Positions 24,853 through 33,907 of a stretch of 64,000 nt of DNA are shown in pieces. Source of the DNA: Chloroherpetonaceae bacterium (GTDB lineage Bacteria; Bacteroidota; Chlorobiia; Chlorobiales; Thermochlorobacteraceae); NCBI GenBank assembly GCA_033763895.1, contig JANRJQ010000010.1:376146-440145 (forward strand), given 5' to 3'. The notes under the pieces are model-generated. The model was given only the letters and a program-made list of their open reading frames with translations, was not told the origin of the DNA and ran no database searches. A program made the position numbers and the translations under genes. Every line of letters starts with the position of its first letter. Position 1 is the first letter of the stretch.

Positions 24853-25740
24853 ATGAGCAATCAAATAAAGGTTTTAACTCGCGCAGATTTAGATGGTCTT
24901 GTTTGTGCAGTTTTCTTAAAAAATACAGAGAACATTCAAGAAGTTCGCTTTTCAGAACCAAAGTTTGTTCAAGATGGAGAGATTGAAATTGATTCAAACG
25001 ATATTTTAGCGAACCTTCCATACGATAAGCGATGCGGAATGTGGTTTGATCATCATATCGCAAATGTAAAACCTAAGGAATTCAAAGGTGCATTTAAGAA
25101 TGCCCCAAGTGCAGCTCGCGTGATTTATGATTATTACCTTCCCGATTTCCCTGTACTGGCGAGGTATGAAGAACTTTTGCATCACACCGATAAAATTGAT
25201 TCCGCGAATCTGACCTATGCGGAAGTTATCGAACCGTCAGGATATTTAATTTTATCAATGACCATTGATGGAAAATATCATGAAGACAAACCCTATTGGC
25301 TCCATCTAATTGACTTGATGATGGAAAAAACAATTGATGAGATTATGGCCGATGCCGAGGTCAAAAAGCGTGTCGATTCTTTTAAGGAGAGCAATCTTCA
25401 GTTTATGGAAGCAGTTAGAGATAATTCAAAGGTTGAAAAAAATGTCCTGATTACAGACCTTCGAAAATTTGATGAACTTCCAAACGGAAATCGCTACTAC
25501 CTTTATGCATTTCAAGCTGCAACAAATATCTCGTTGAAGTTGACGAACGATCGTGAAAGACCGGGGTTTGTATCGATTGGCGTGGGCTACAACATTTTTA
25601 ACAAAACGGCAAATATCAATGTCGGTGAACTGATGAAAAAGTATGGCGGCGGCGGACACAAAGCCGTTGGGAGCACGAGGGTCAAGAAAGATGATGCCGA
25701 CAGAGTTGTTCAAGAAATGTTAAAATATCTGGTGCAGTAA
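24853..25740 (+). CDS. DHH-family phosphoesterase
   Basis: 295 residues. The metal-binding acidic motif TRADLDGLVCA, the name-giving FDHH, the third motif HHTDKIDSA, and the C-terminal DHHA1 glycine motif KYGGGGHKAVGS are all visible. Related proteins include exopolyphosphatase-like enzymes and NrnA/c-di-AMP (GdpP) nucleotidases; this one has neither a membrane nor a PAS/GGDEF domain, so the substrate is open. The gene ends immediately at a strong terminator. Confidence 0.87.
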   Translation: MSNQIKVLTRADLDGLVCAVFLKNTENIQEVRFSEPKFVQDGEIEIDSNDILANLPYDKRCGMWFDHHIANVKPKEFKGAFKNAPSAARVIYDYYLPDFPVLARYEELLHHTDKIDSANLTYAEVIEPSGYLILSMTIDGKYHEDKPYWLHLIDLMMEKTIDEIMADAEVKKRVDSFKESNLQFMEAVRDNSKVEKNVLITDLRKFDELPNGNRYYLYAFQAATNISLKLTNDRERPGFVSIGVGYNIFNKTANINVGELMKKYGGGGHKAVGSTRVKKDDADRVVQEMLKYLVQ

Positions 25741-25769
25741 AAAAAAACCTGACGAAAGTCAGGTTTTTT
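25741..25769. terminator. Bidirectional rho-independent terminator
   Basis: A-run, then CCTGAC, GAAA loop, GTCAGG and a T-run: stem extends to AAAAAACCTGAC/GTCAGGTTTTTT. The flanking genes converge (DHH phosphoesterase from the left, TonB-dependent receptor from the right), so it can stop transcription both ways. Confidence 0.92.
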
Positions 25770-25852
25770 CTTGAATCTACCTCTTCACATTTTGTCTTTC
25801 ACCCTAAACGATGTTGAAAATAAATTTCTATCAAATCCTATTGCTACCCCTT

Positions 25853-28186
25853 TTAGAATTCTGCATTGATGCCAATGGTTGGTAGAAGTCCGAGTGGACT
25901 GTCGTCAAGAATCTGATTATTGCGAACATCCCATCGAGGCTGATCGGCATTTTTTTGGTTGGTAATATTTTGAATGTCGATGTAAGTAATGAGTGTCCAA
26001 TCTGTAAATTGCCACCGTTTATCAACCCGAATATCAAGGGCATAGCTTGAGGGAAGCCGGCCGGCATTAAAGAACATTGGGTCAATGTTGGTTCGGCGAA
26101 AACCGTAAGTGGCATCTCCGTCTGCACCAACTTCGGTAAAGGGCCGCCCTGTTGCAAAACGAAACCTTGTGCCTACTTCCCAGTCTTCATCAATTTTGTA
26201 ACCTCCCGAGAGATTAAAAAGCAAGCGTTGATCAAAATTTCCTGCGCGTTCAACCCCGTCGAGTGCTGTAAATCTCGCCCAGTTTACAGAGAAAGAGGCA
26301 ATACCATAAAACCGTGTTTCAGAAAGTTTTTTCTGTGCGAATACTTCAAATCCATAAGCGCGGCCATTTCCTTCGCTTGTTAAACGATCTAAACCAAATG
26401 ATGTAAATCCTTCTTCAGAGCCGCCAAAACCGGCTCCGGTATTGGCTAATGTTAAAAATCGAAGTCGTGTATTTGTGGGGTAATTACTATAATTTTTGAA
26501 ATACCCTTCAACACTAAATTTCCAATCTGCGCCAACAATTTGTTCAAAACCAACAATCCCTACATCGGTTTGAATGCTTTTTAGGTTGAGGTTCTCGGAA
26601 TTTGCGACCAACCAAATGTAAGAGGGTGATTGAAAATATCGCCCGCCACTTACACTTAGGGTTGATTTTTCAAAAAGCCTGTAAGAAACAGATGAACGCA
26701 ATGAGGGATATAGCTTGGTTTGAATAGGACTGAAATAATCAGCACGTGCGCCAAGTGTAAACCGAAAATCTCCGAGCGATTCACCGATTTGTGCATAGAG
26801 CGCTCCTTTAAAGAACCGATCTGATTTTGTCAAAGCAAGCGGTGCAAATGGCGCTGAGTTTGCCGTTGGGTTTAGTTGAATATCCGCATCAAAACCGATC
26901 GTTTTTGCTTGGAAACCAAATGAGAGCTCGGTCTTTTCGCCAAGGGTGATAAACGCATCTGAACGAAGATTGAACTCATCTTCAATTGAATTATTCTGAA
27001 AGAATGTCACTAAGAGAGAATCGCGCTGACGGAAACGGTAATCAATTCTTGTGCGTCCGAGTGTTGTGGAAACATAACCTCCCTTGAAAAGTTTTTTCCA
27101 AGTAACACCCGCAACGATTTGATATTGTGTATTGTCAAGCAGCGTGGCATTATCGAAGCGCTGCTCTTCGGTATCGGTAAACTGACGGACATTATTGATC
27201 ACCCCGATTCCAACCCCGGAAATCTCATTGCCATCGCCTAAATTGAAGTTGAATTTTCCTAAAAAATCATAATACTCTGGGACAAATGCGAATCCTGCTG
27301 CTTTGAAAATGAGGTCTAAATAACTTCGTCGAGCAGAGAAAAGGAACTGTCCGTTTTGTGAAAGAGGTCCTTCAATATTCGCTCCAAATTGTGAAGCAGA
27401 GAGATTGAGCTTCCCGCCAAGCCGGTCATCGCGGCCATTCCGAAGATCTAAGGTAAGTACACTTGAGACTTTATCACCATACTTGGTGCCAAAACCGCCC
27501 GTAGAAAAACTGACATCTCGAACAAAATCAAGATTGACAAAGGAAAGCGGCCCTCCCCCTGCGCCCTGAGTTCCAAAGTGATTGATGTTTGGCGATTCAA
27601 CACCATCAATCAAAAAGAGGTTTTCCGAGGGTGCGCCACCGCGTACCAATAGATCATTTCGCCCATTCTGAACTTGAGCGACGCCGGGCAAGGTTGAAAT
27701 TGCTCGAACAACATCTTCAAAGCCGCCCGGAAATCGACGTATTTCTTCATACGATAAGGTTTGTTCACTTGTGGGCGAATCTGTTTTTTTGCGTGAAAAG
27801 TAATCGGCAACCACTTCAACTTCAGCTGTTTCAGAATCCTTTTCTACAAGTTCAATGACCACCGAAAAAGGGCGACCCGTAGATACCACAACATCTGAAC
27901 GGTACAAGCTTTCGTATCCCACCGCAGTTATCAAAAGTTGATAAGTTCCAACGGGAATTTTTGTAAGAGTGAATCGACCGTTGACATTGGTTTTTGTTCC
28001 AATTGCCGTACCGACAACCCGAACCGAAGCGCCTATGACTTCCTCTTTTGTTGATTTATCGAAAATTCTCCCGACTACAGATCCTACCGTAAGACTTGAA
28101 TCAGATTGTGCGTAAAGATTGGATGAAAGACAGAAAAAATTAAACGAGTGAATAAATATTATTGAGAAGAATAAGTTTTTTTTCAT
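25853..28186 (-). CDS. TonB-dependent outer-membrane receptor with N-terminal carboxypeptidase-regulatory-like domain
   Basis: 777 residues. Signal peptide about 1-26 (LYAQ), then a CarboxypepD_reg-like beta-sandwich (about 33-115: VVGRIFDKSTKEEVIGASVRV, GTYQLLITAVGY), a plug domain (about 140-250: SVPGG-type stretch, NDLLVRGGAPSENLFLIDGVE) and a long beta-barrel ending in IGINAEF with a terminal Phe. The ligand cannot be told from sequence. There is no SusD-like partner, so this is not a SusCD pair. It lies directly downstream of a TetR gene, with an operator-like palindrome before its start. Confidence 0.9.
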   Translation of the reverse strand: MKKNLFFSIIFIHSFNFFCLSSNLYAQSDSSLTVGSVVGRIFDKSTKEEVIGASVRVVGTAIGTKTNVNGRFTLTKIPVGTYQLLITAVGYESLYRSDVVVSTGRPFSVVIELVEKDSETAEVEVVADYFSRKKTDSPTSEQTLSYEEIRRFPGGFEDVVRAISTLPGVAQVQNGRNDLLVRGGAPSENLFLIDGVESPNINHFGTQGAGGGPLSFVNLDFVRDVSFSTGGFGTKYGDKVSSVLTLDLRNGRDDRLGGKLNLSASQFGANIEGPLSQNGQFLFSARRSYLDLIFKAAGFAFVPEYYDFLGKFNFNLGDGNEISGVGIGVINNVRQFTDTEEQRFDNATLLDNTQYQIVAGVTWKKLFKGGYVSTTLGRTRIDYRFRQRDSLLVTFFQNNSIEDEFNLRSDAFITLGEKTELSFGFQAKTIGFDADIQLNPTANSAPFAPLALTKSDRFFKGALYAQIGESLGDFRFTLGARADYFSPIQTKLYPSLRSSVSYRLFEKSTLSVSGGRYFQSPSYIWLVANSENLNLKSIQTDVGIVGFEQIVGADWKFSVEGYFKNYSNYPTNTRLRFLTLANTGAGFGGSEEGFTSFGLDRLTSEGNGRAYGFEVFAQKKLSETRFYGIASFSVNWARFTALDGVERAGNFDQRLLFNLSGGYKIDEDWEVGTRFRFATGRPFTEVGADGDATYGFRRTNIDPMFFNAGRLPSSYALDIRVDKRWQFTDWTLITYIDIQNITNQKNADQPRWDVRNNQILDDSPLGLLPTIGINAEF

Positions 28187-28235
28187 TGCTGAATGAATTT
28201 TATATGGAAAATTTAATGTATTTAATTAGATAAAA

Positions 28236-28253
28236 CTACCGAATGTTCAGTAG
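28236..28253. promoter_or_regulatory. Candidate TetR-family operator upstream of the TonB-dependent receptor
   Basis: CTACCGAATGTTCAGTAG: two 8-base half-sites around TG, matching in 7 of 8 positions as an inverted repeat. It sits 50 bp upstream of the receptor start and just past the stop of the TetR gene, on the promoter side of the receptor. Core GAATGTTC resembles sites bound by AcrR/TetR-type repressors. Binding is inferred. Confidence 0.5.
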
Positions 28254-28287
28254 GTAACTTTGCTGAAATTGAAATCGTTCCTCAGGA

Positions 28288-28857
28288 TTATTTTCGTAAA
28301 CCAACAAGAAGGGTGTTCAAAAAATCTTGAAATAAAGATTGAGGCGTGGAATTTGTAAATCGGTAGGATTCCCTTAACGCCTGAATTGTTGAAAGCAAGA
28401 TCCCAGCAAGATTATCAAAATTGCAAACATTGAGTTCTCCTTTTTCAAAATGCATGCGGATGCAATTGGCTACTGGGGAGTGAATTAGGTAAATCTGTTT
28501 GTTGATAGCCCGTTGATTTTCCGTTGAAAGATGGTGAAAATCGTTTCGAAACATTGCAAGTATATCGAATGGGGGTTCTCTGAAAAACCATTCAGCAACG
28601 GCCATTAATTGGGATTCTAATGTTTCGGAGGATTCGAGTGCAGTAATCATTCCTAAGTGATGCCTGTGAATGGCAGATTGAACAACTGCAACAAACAATT
28701 CTTCTTTCCCTTTAGGAAAATGGTAATAAAGCGAGGCTTGCTTCATGCCTGATAGCGAAGCGAGTTCGCTCATTCCGAGACCTTTATAGCCTCTTAACAT
28801 AAAAAGGGGTTCAGCCGCCTTTATGATTTTTTGTTTAGAATCGGTTAGTTCTGTCAT
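28288..28857 (-). CDS. TetR/AcrR-family transcriptional regulator
   Basis: 189 residues. The N-terminal helix-turn-helix is clear: KIIKAAEPLFMLRGYKG, then MSELASLSGMKQASLYYHFPKGKEELF. The C-terminal domain (about 70-189) resembles the QacR/YfiR-type ligand-binding fold and contains GILLSTIQALRESYR. It probably represses the downstream TonB-dependent receptor and perhaps itself; the inducer is unknown. Confidence 0.9.
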   Translation of the reverse strand: MTELTDSKQKIIKAAEPLFMLRGYKGLGMSELASLSGMKQASLYYHFPKGKEELFVAVVQSAIHRHHLGMITALESSETLESQLMAVAEWFFREPPFDILAMFRNDFHHLSTENQRAINKQIYLIHSPVANCIRMHFEKGELNVCNFDNLAGILLSTIQALRESYRFTNSTPQSLFQDFLNTLLVGLRK

Positions 28858-28909
28858 TAATCACTAAATTGTGAATAATTGATTTAAGCAAAAAAACAGC
28901 GCCTTTATT

Positions 28910-29866
28910 ATGATTTCTGAGGCAGCAAAAGAAAAGATTTGGAACAGAATACGAAAAACAAATGCCTTATTAGGTGCGCTTGTTTTTGCTTTCTTGACTT
29001 GGATGTTTGTCGCACTTAATCATAAGTATGTGGCTGCGTGGAAAGTTCCTGTACTCGTAAAAATGGAAAAGAGCGAAAGAGCGGTATCAAATGATTTTGA
29101 TCGGTCAGTTGAAGTCAAATTTGAAGGTGAAGGGTGGAAACTCATTTCATTTTATATTCGAAGGCCGGAGTGGGTTTTAAATTTGAGCGAAGAATTACCC
29201 AAAGATTCACTTATAATTTCAACCCTGAAGTATTATCAGCAATATATTAAGCCGATTCCTGAAGGGGTGGTCGCGTTAGAGGTGCTACCTACCGTTCTTC
29301 AATTTAAATTCACACAAAAATTATCAAAGAGTATTCCTATTACCCTTGGAGCATCCTTAAGGCCTAAAGCTGGTTTTGCAATTCCAGCTACACTACGCTT
29401 CGAACCTGAAAGCTTAACCGTTACCGGACCAAAAGATCTAATTCAATCCCTTCAATTTTGGGAGACAGAAAATAAAGAATTTGATAACCTTGAGGGAAGA
29501 TTTCAAATCCCGATTGGGTTAAAAAATGATTTTGAAGGAAAAGTAATAAAATCGGTTTCAGAAGTTGTTGTCAAAGGGGAAGCTCAGTTTTTGACACAGG
29601 TCGAATTTCCTAACCTTGAAATAAAGGTGAACAATATTCCAGTCGGTGTTAATGTTACCATAATTCCTAATAAGTTGGATATTACCGTAAGTGGAGCGGT
29701 GAGCGATTTGTATCTGATTCGCCCTGAAAGTCTTCAAGTTTCAGTCGATTATGAATCGATTCTAAAGGACACAACCGGTGTTCTAACTCCCGAATTAAAG
29801 CTACCCAATACAATTTCACTTTTAAAAATCTCTCAATCAGAAGTGCGGTATATCCTTCGCCGTTAA
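28910..29866 (+). CDS. YbbR-domain (CdaR-like) membrane-anchored protein
   Basis: 318 residues with a short cytoplasmic start, one membrane helix (about 20-37), and an extracytoplasmic part with repeating YbbR-like modules (for example PITLGASLRPKAGFAIPATLRFEPESLTVTGPK split over residues about 140-175, and a second module near 225-260). In Firmicutes CdaR regulates the c-di-AMP cyclase CdaA; no cdaA is next to it here, so the partner is open. The gene starts divergently from the TetR gene, 52 bp apart. Confidence 0.8.
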   Translation: MISEAAKEKIWNRIRKTNALLGALVFAFLTWMFVALNHKYVAAWKVPVLVKMEKSERAVSNDFDRSVEVKFEGEGWKLISFYIRRPEWVLNLSEELPKDSLIISTLKYYQQYIKPIPEGVVALEVLPTVLQFKFTQKLSKSIPITLGASLRPKAGFAIPATLRFEPESLTVTGPKDLIQSLQFWETENKEFDNLEGRFQIPIGLKNDFEGKVIKSVSEVVVKGEAQFLTQVEFPNLEIKVNNIPVGVNVTIIPNKLDITVSGAVSDLYLIRPESLQVSVDYESILKDTTGVLTPELKLPNTISLLKISQSEVRYILRR

Positions 29867-29929
29867 TTATCTTTAATAACATTTCTGCTGCAAGTCATCC
29901 TAAAGCGTGGTTTTATTTACGAAAGAAAA

Positions 29930-31777
29930 ATGCACGTACAAATCAATCGAAACACAGTGGTTGAAATGAAAGACCGCATCTCGGAACTTGAGCATCGCCT
30001 GAAAGATGCAGAAGGCACTTTTAGCGATATTGAGAAAATTGATATTCTAAACGAACTTGCTTGGGAATATAGGAATGTAAAACCTCAATATGCCCTCGAA
30101 CTTAGCAAAGAAACACTCCGACTTTCAAATTTTTTTAATTATCAAAGAGGGCTCGCCTATGCGATGAGAAGCCTCGCGACAAGCATGCACTCGTTAGGTC
30201 AGTACGACGAAGCCCTCGAAAAATCCTCCGAAGCAGCCAATCTTCTTGAAATGATTGAAGACTATGAAGGCCAAGGAGAGGCGCTGAATGTGATGGGGAA
30301 TGCTTTTCTCAATCTTGGTCAATATGCAGATGCTTTGGAAATTTACTCCCGTGTCATTTTACTTTTCCAACAACTGGGCAAAATTGATGGAGAAGCAAGA
30401 GCACTCAATAACATTGGCGTTGTGTATGGAGATTTAGGTGATTATTCGAATGCTATCGATTATCACTTTAAATCGCTCGAACTTTCGCGTAAATGTGAAG
30501 ATTCCTATCTAGAATCCGTTTCATTTCTAAACCTTGGTTACACCAATAAACTGCTTGGAGACTATAATACGGCTCTCACGCACTATCTGAAAAGTCTTGA
30601 ACTAAAGGAAAAAGTTGGCGATAAAATTGGAATCGCAAGTGTCTTAAACGGGCTCGCAGATATTTACAGTGCTTTAGGGAACTATCAACCCGCAATCGAA
30701 ACCTATTTGAAGGCTCTGAAGATTTCAGAAGAGTATGAAAATAAAACCGGCATTGCTTCAGCGATTTCAGGATTAGGGGAAACTCACCTCAAATCCGGAG
30801 AAATGGAGAAAGCGGTTTATTACTTCACCCACGCTGTTGAAATTACAACCAAGCTTGGCGATCTCATCTTAAGAACAAATGCCCTTTTAGGACTTGGAAG
30901 GCTCTTACTCAGTCAAGAGCGATTTGACGAAGCACTGGCGCAATTCAATGCAGCTGAAGCCTTATCTGAAAAAACCCAATCGCTTGATAGTATCATGCGC
31001 ATCAGTCAAAACCTTGCAGAATGCTATGAAAAGAAACGAGATTATGAAAAAGCTTTGCGATACTTCAGAAAATTTCACAATGCTGAAAAGGAAACATTCA
31101 CTCAGGAAAGTCGCCAAAAAGTGAAAATGCAAAGCATTAGTTTTCAATTGGAGCAAAGCCAGAGAAACTCAGAATTTGAACGTAGCCGAAATGAAGAACT
31201 CCAAAACGCGTATCGAGAGTTACATACCCTTCATGAAACGCTAGAGGCGGCAGATAAATTAAAAGCGCAATTGGTACAACAGCTCGAAAAGCAGGCTCGT
31301 GAAGATGGGCTCACCAATCTCTACAATCGCCGTCATCTTGATTTGTTGCTCACCCAAGAATTTTCTCGCACGAATCGGCATAATCGAAATTTGACTTTAG
31401 CCATTTGTGATATTGACCACTTTAAGAAAATCAATGATCGGTTCTCACATCAAATTGGCGATGAAGTAATTCGAACGGTCGCTTCAATCTTTAAGGAAAC
31501 TTGCCGTGCCGGCGATCTAGTTGGGCGATATGGAGGGGAAGAATTTGTCATTATTTTCCCTGAAACCCCACCAGATAAGGCGGCGGTCGCCTGTGAAAAA
31601 ATTCGTGTTGCAATCGAAAGCTATGAATGGCGTAAAATCCATCCCGAACTTAAGGTAACAATCAGTGTTGGACTTTGCGGAGATACAACGGTTCCTAATC
31701 ATGAGAAAATGCTATCGATTGCTGATGCAAAACTATATCAAGCAAAAAACTCAGGTCGAAACCAAGTCATTCCCTGA
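29930..31777 (+). CDS. TPR-repeat diguanylate cyclase (GGDEF)
   Basis: 615 residues, no signal or membrane segment. About nine tetratricopeptide repeats (residues about 45-385, for example ALNNIGVVYGDLGDYSNAIDYHFKSL in part) precede a coiled coil (about 385-455) and a GGDEF domain (about 460-615). The active site reads GGEEF with the inhibitory-site RxxD (RAGD) five residues upstream, and DIDHFKKIND binds substrate and metal. It should make c-di-GMP from GTP with product feedback. The TPR part is probably the sensory or docking input. Pairs functionally with the HD-GYP protein at 23799. Confidence 0.92.
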   Translation: MHVQINRNTVVEMKDRISELEHRLKDAEGTFSDIEKIDILNELAWEYRNVKPQYALELSKETLRLSNFFNYQRGLAYAMRSLATSMHSLGQYDEALEKSSEAANLLEMIEDYEGQGEALNVMGNAFLNLGQYADALEIYSRVILLFQQLGKIDGEARALNNIGVVYGDLGDYSNAIDYHFKSLELSRKCEDSYLESVSFLNLGYTNKLLGDYNTALTHYLKSLELKEKVGDKIGIASVLNGLADIYSALGNYQPAIETYLKALKISEEYENKTGIASAISGLGETHLKSGEMEKAVYYFTHAVEITTKLGDLILRTNALLGLGRLLLSQERFDEALAQFNAAEALSEKTQSLDSIMRISQNLAECYEKKRDYEKALRYFRKFHNAEKETFTQESRQKVKMQSISFQLEQSQRNSEFERSRNEELQNAYRELHTLHETLEAADKLKAQLVQQLEKQAREDGLTNLYNRRHLDLLLTQEFSRTNRHNRNLTLAICDIDHFKKINDRFSHQIGDEVIRTVASIFKETCRAGDLVGRYGGEEFVIIFPETPPDKAAVACEKIRVAIESYEWRKIHPELKVTISVGLCGDTTVPNHEKMLSIADAKLYQAKNSGRNQVIP

Positions 31778-31788
31778 GTCTCTGCTTC

Positions 31789-31798
31789 AAAGGAGAGG
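31789..31798 (+). promoter_or_regulatory. Strong Shine-Dalgarno sequence before the ferrochelatase-like gene
   Basis: AAAGGAGAGG lies three bases before the ATG at 31802. Most genes in this window have no such motif, so this gene may be translated unusually strongly, or despite the upstream gene ending only 24 bp earlier. Confidence 0.6.
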
Positions 31799-31801
31799 TT
31801 T

Positions 31802-32848
31802 ATGTCTAAAACCAATGTAATTCTTGTCGCTCACGGAGAAGGTGAAACTATACACCCACGCGAGCATTTTAGACTAACAAAACGCATTTTTCATCATGCT
31901 GAAAAGTTGGTTGCAATACCAAAAGCTCTTCAAACGCTGATTGCGGGAGTCGGCTCTATTGCTTTAAGTGCCAAATGGGCTTTATCAGGATATCGCTCGC
32001 CCCACAATAAAGAAAGTCGCCATCTTTGTGAATCCTTAATATTGGCGTGGAATAAAAACGCTTCAATTGAACAAGTTGATTTCAAATTGGCTTATTCCTC
32101 AACTCCCCCTTATTTCGAAGATGTACTTTCAAAAATTTCAGAAGACGAGAATATCATTGTTGTTTCTTTAACCCCAGTAAACTCCGATTTTTCGTGCGGT
32201 ATTCTTTGTGAAGAACTTTTCAAGAAGTTTTCAAAAAGCGAGTTGTTAAAATTCCCTTCAAGAGCTCACACAATTGGAAATTTGTGGAATCGAGATGAAC
32301 TTCTTGAGGTTTATTTGCAACATATCCTTGACCACCGAGCCGGAGTTTCAACACAATTCAAAAGCGGATTAATTATAGCACTTCACGGAACCGTAGTTCG
32401 AGATTCAAAGGGAAAAATTCCTTCATTTAATACAGGTCTTAATGAAACACTTGAATTTGCAGACCGAATGAAAAAGCGATTTGCAAAAGAATCCGCACTT
32501 GGTTTCAATCGAATTGAAGAGGCCTACTTAAATCATAATGTTGGCGGTGAATGGACAGTTCCAACCCTGAAGGATACTATTCGCACTATGAAGCTTCAAG
32601 GCATTGAGGAAGTGGTATTTTTTGCGGGAGGTTACTTTTCAGATAACAGTGAAACAGATCATGCGAGCTTGGCTCAATTGAAAAAAGCAGGCTTTAAAAA
32701 AATTCATTCCTTGCCTTGCATCAATTCAAATGAACGCTTTGTAATATTCTTAAAAAATGAAATTGAAAAGGCTTTGAGCTGTATGAATCGATGGAAAAAT
32801 CTTTCGCTCCCGCTGATTCACGAAGCTTCAATGATTAGACCATCGTAA
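31802..32848 (+). CDS. Ferrochelatase-family protein (divergent HemH)
   Basis: 348 residues. The catalytic histidine motif is present as IIALHGTVVRD and the distal glutamate in YFSDNSETDHASL, at the spacing seen in ferrochelatases, which insert iron into proto- or coproporphyrin. TVPTLKDTIRTMKLQGIEEVVFF also fits. The N terminus (ILVAHGEGETIHPREHF) differs from the usual LxNLGxP and carries its own His. Either a divergent ferrochelatase or a CbiK/SirB-like chelatase relative. The last 31 bases overlap the convergent MBL gene. Confidence 0.72.
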   Translation: MSKTNVILVAHGEGETIHPREHFRLTKRIFHHAEKLVAIPKALQTLIAGVGSIALSAKWALSGYRSPHNKESRHLCESLILAWNKNASIEQVDFKLAYSSTPPYFEDVLSKISEDENIIVVSLTPVNSDFSCGILCEELFKKFSKSELLKFPSRAHTIGNLWNRDELLEVYLQHILDHRAGVSTQFKSGLIIALHGTVVRDSKGKIPSFNTGLNETLEFADRMKKRFAKESALGFNRIEEAYLNHNVGGEWTVPTLKDTIRTMKLQGIEEVVFFAGGYFSDNSETDHASLAQLKKAGFKKIHSLPCINSNERFVIFLKNEIEKALSCMNRWKNLSLPLIHEASMIRPS

Positions 32849-33600
32849 GCGGGTTCAACTGAAAAGTCAAAATCCTTCAACTCCGAAGAAAGTTTCTCGT
32901 GAGCAATATCATGATTGAAATGGGTTAGGTAAGTTTTCTTAGGCTTGATTATCCGAATGTAATTCAATGATTCATTGAGAGAAAGATGAGTGGGGTGTGG
33001 TTCATATCGAAGGCAATCCAGAACCAAAATTTCTAAGTTTTCCAATTTCTTGAACGAGGTTTCCGGGATCGATTTACAGTCGGTCATGTAAGCAAAATCA
33101 TTGATCCTAAATCCGTAAATATCAATTTTACCGTGACCAATCTCGATTGGAACTACCTTTACAGAACTCGAATTCTTTTTGATTTCAAACGGCTCTTTAA
33201 CAATACGCATTGTTAATTGAGGTAATCCGAACTTTAGATTTCCCTCTTCAAACGCATATCCAAAACGGCTTCTAACTTCCGGCTCGCATTGGGGCGATGT
33301 ATAAAAATCGATTGCTGTTTTTTGCTTTTGCGTAAACGCTCGAATATCATCAAGTCCAAAGAGATGGTCGAAGTGATGATGTGTTTGAAGCACCGCATCA
33401 ATTTTAGGAATTTTATAACGAAGCATCTGGGCGCGGAAATCGATGGAAGTATCAATTAAAATTGATAAGTCTTGAGATTCAAGATAGACGGATGCTCGAA
33501 GGCGGTTATCTTTCGGGTTGGTTGAATTGCAAACTGAACAGGAGCAAAGCGGTACTGGTATCCCTTGGGAAGTACCTGTTCCCAAGAAAGTAATTTTCAT
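32818..33600 (-). CDS. MBL-fold metal-dependent hydrolase (PhnP-like)
   Basis: 260 residues of the metallo-beta-lactamase fold: GTGTSQGIPVPLCSCSVC at the N terminus (the Cys pair resembles the zinc knuckle of PhnP-type enzymes), QTHHHFDHLFGLDD as the metal-binding HxHxDH-like motif, MTDCKSIP and LTHFNHDIAH. Members are phosphodiesterases, for example acting on cyclic ribose phosphates. Substrate unknown. Its 3' end overlaps the ferrochelatase-like gene, which runs the opposite way. Confidence 0.88.
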   Translation of the reverse strand: MKITFLGTGTSQGIPVPLCSCSVCNSTNPKDNRLRASVYLESQDLSILIDTSIDFRAQMLRYKIPKIDAVLQTHHHFDHLFGLDDIRAFTQKQKTAIDFYTSPQCEPEVRSRFGYAFEEGNLKFGLPQLTMRIVKEPFEIKKNSSSVKVVPIEIGHGKIDIYGFRINDFAYMTDCKSIPETSFKKLENLEILVLDCLRYEPHPTHLSLNESLNYIRIIKPKKTYLTHFNHDIAHEKLSSELKDFDFSVEPAYDGLIIEAS

Positions 33601-33611
33601 TTGGTGTCCAA

Positions 33612-33899
33612 TTAGTACTCAAAACTCTCGGGAGTTTCGGGGCGGGTTTTAGAAATTTCCTCATCAACTGCTTTTCGGGCTTGAGGGCTTAAAAAAATTC
33701 CCTCAACACCAATTCGTACAAGCGCACGAGCAATCGTTGCAATTTTGCCCTCTATGGGAATGAATTTGTTGACAACAAGAATATTATCTTCATGTACACG
33801 GCAATCGCCACCAACAAAACTCCCTTTCTCATATCGGACTTTATACCCCAGTTTTCGAGAGGCATCTTCTAATTCTTGTAAAATATCTTGCTTTCTCAT
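33612..33899 (-). CDS. Small conserved-looking hypothetical protein (95 aa)
   Basis: Contains a helical start (QDILQELEDASRKLGYKV), a beta-rich middle with GSFVGGDCRVHEDNILVVNKF, and an ARALVRIGVEGIFLSPQARKA helix. No signal peptide. It lies 11 bp upstream of the MBL gene on the same strand and 8 bp downstream of an outer-membrane protein gene, suggesting one message. I do not recognise the family. Confidence 0.6.
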   Translation of the reverse strand: MRKQDILQELEDASRKLGYKVRYEKGSFVGGDCRVHEDNILVVNKFIPIEGKIATIARALVRIGVEGIFLSPQARKAVDEEISKTRPETPESFEY

Positions 33900-33907
33900 A
33901 AAGATGA

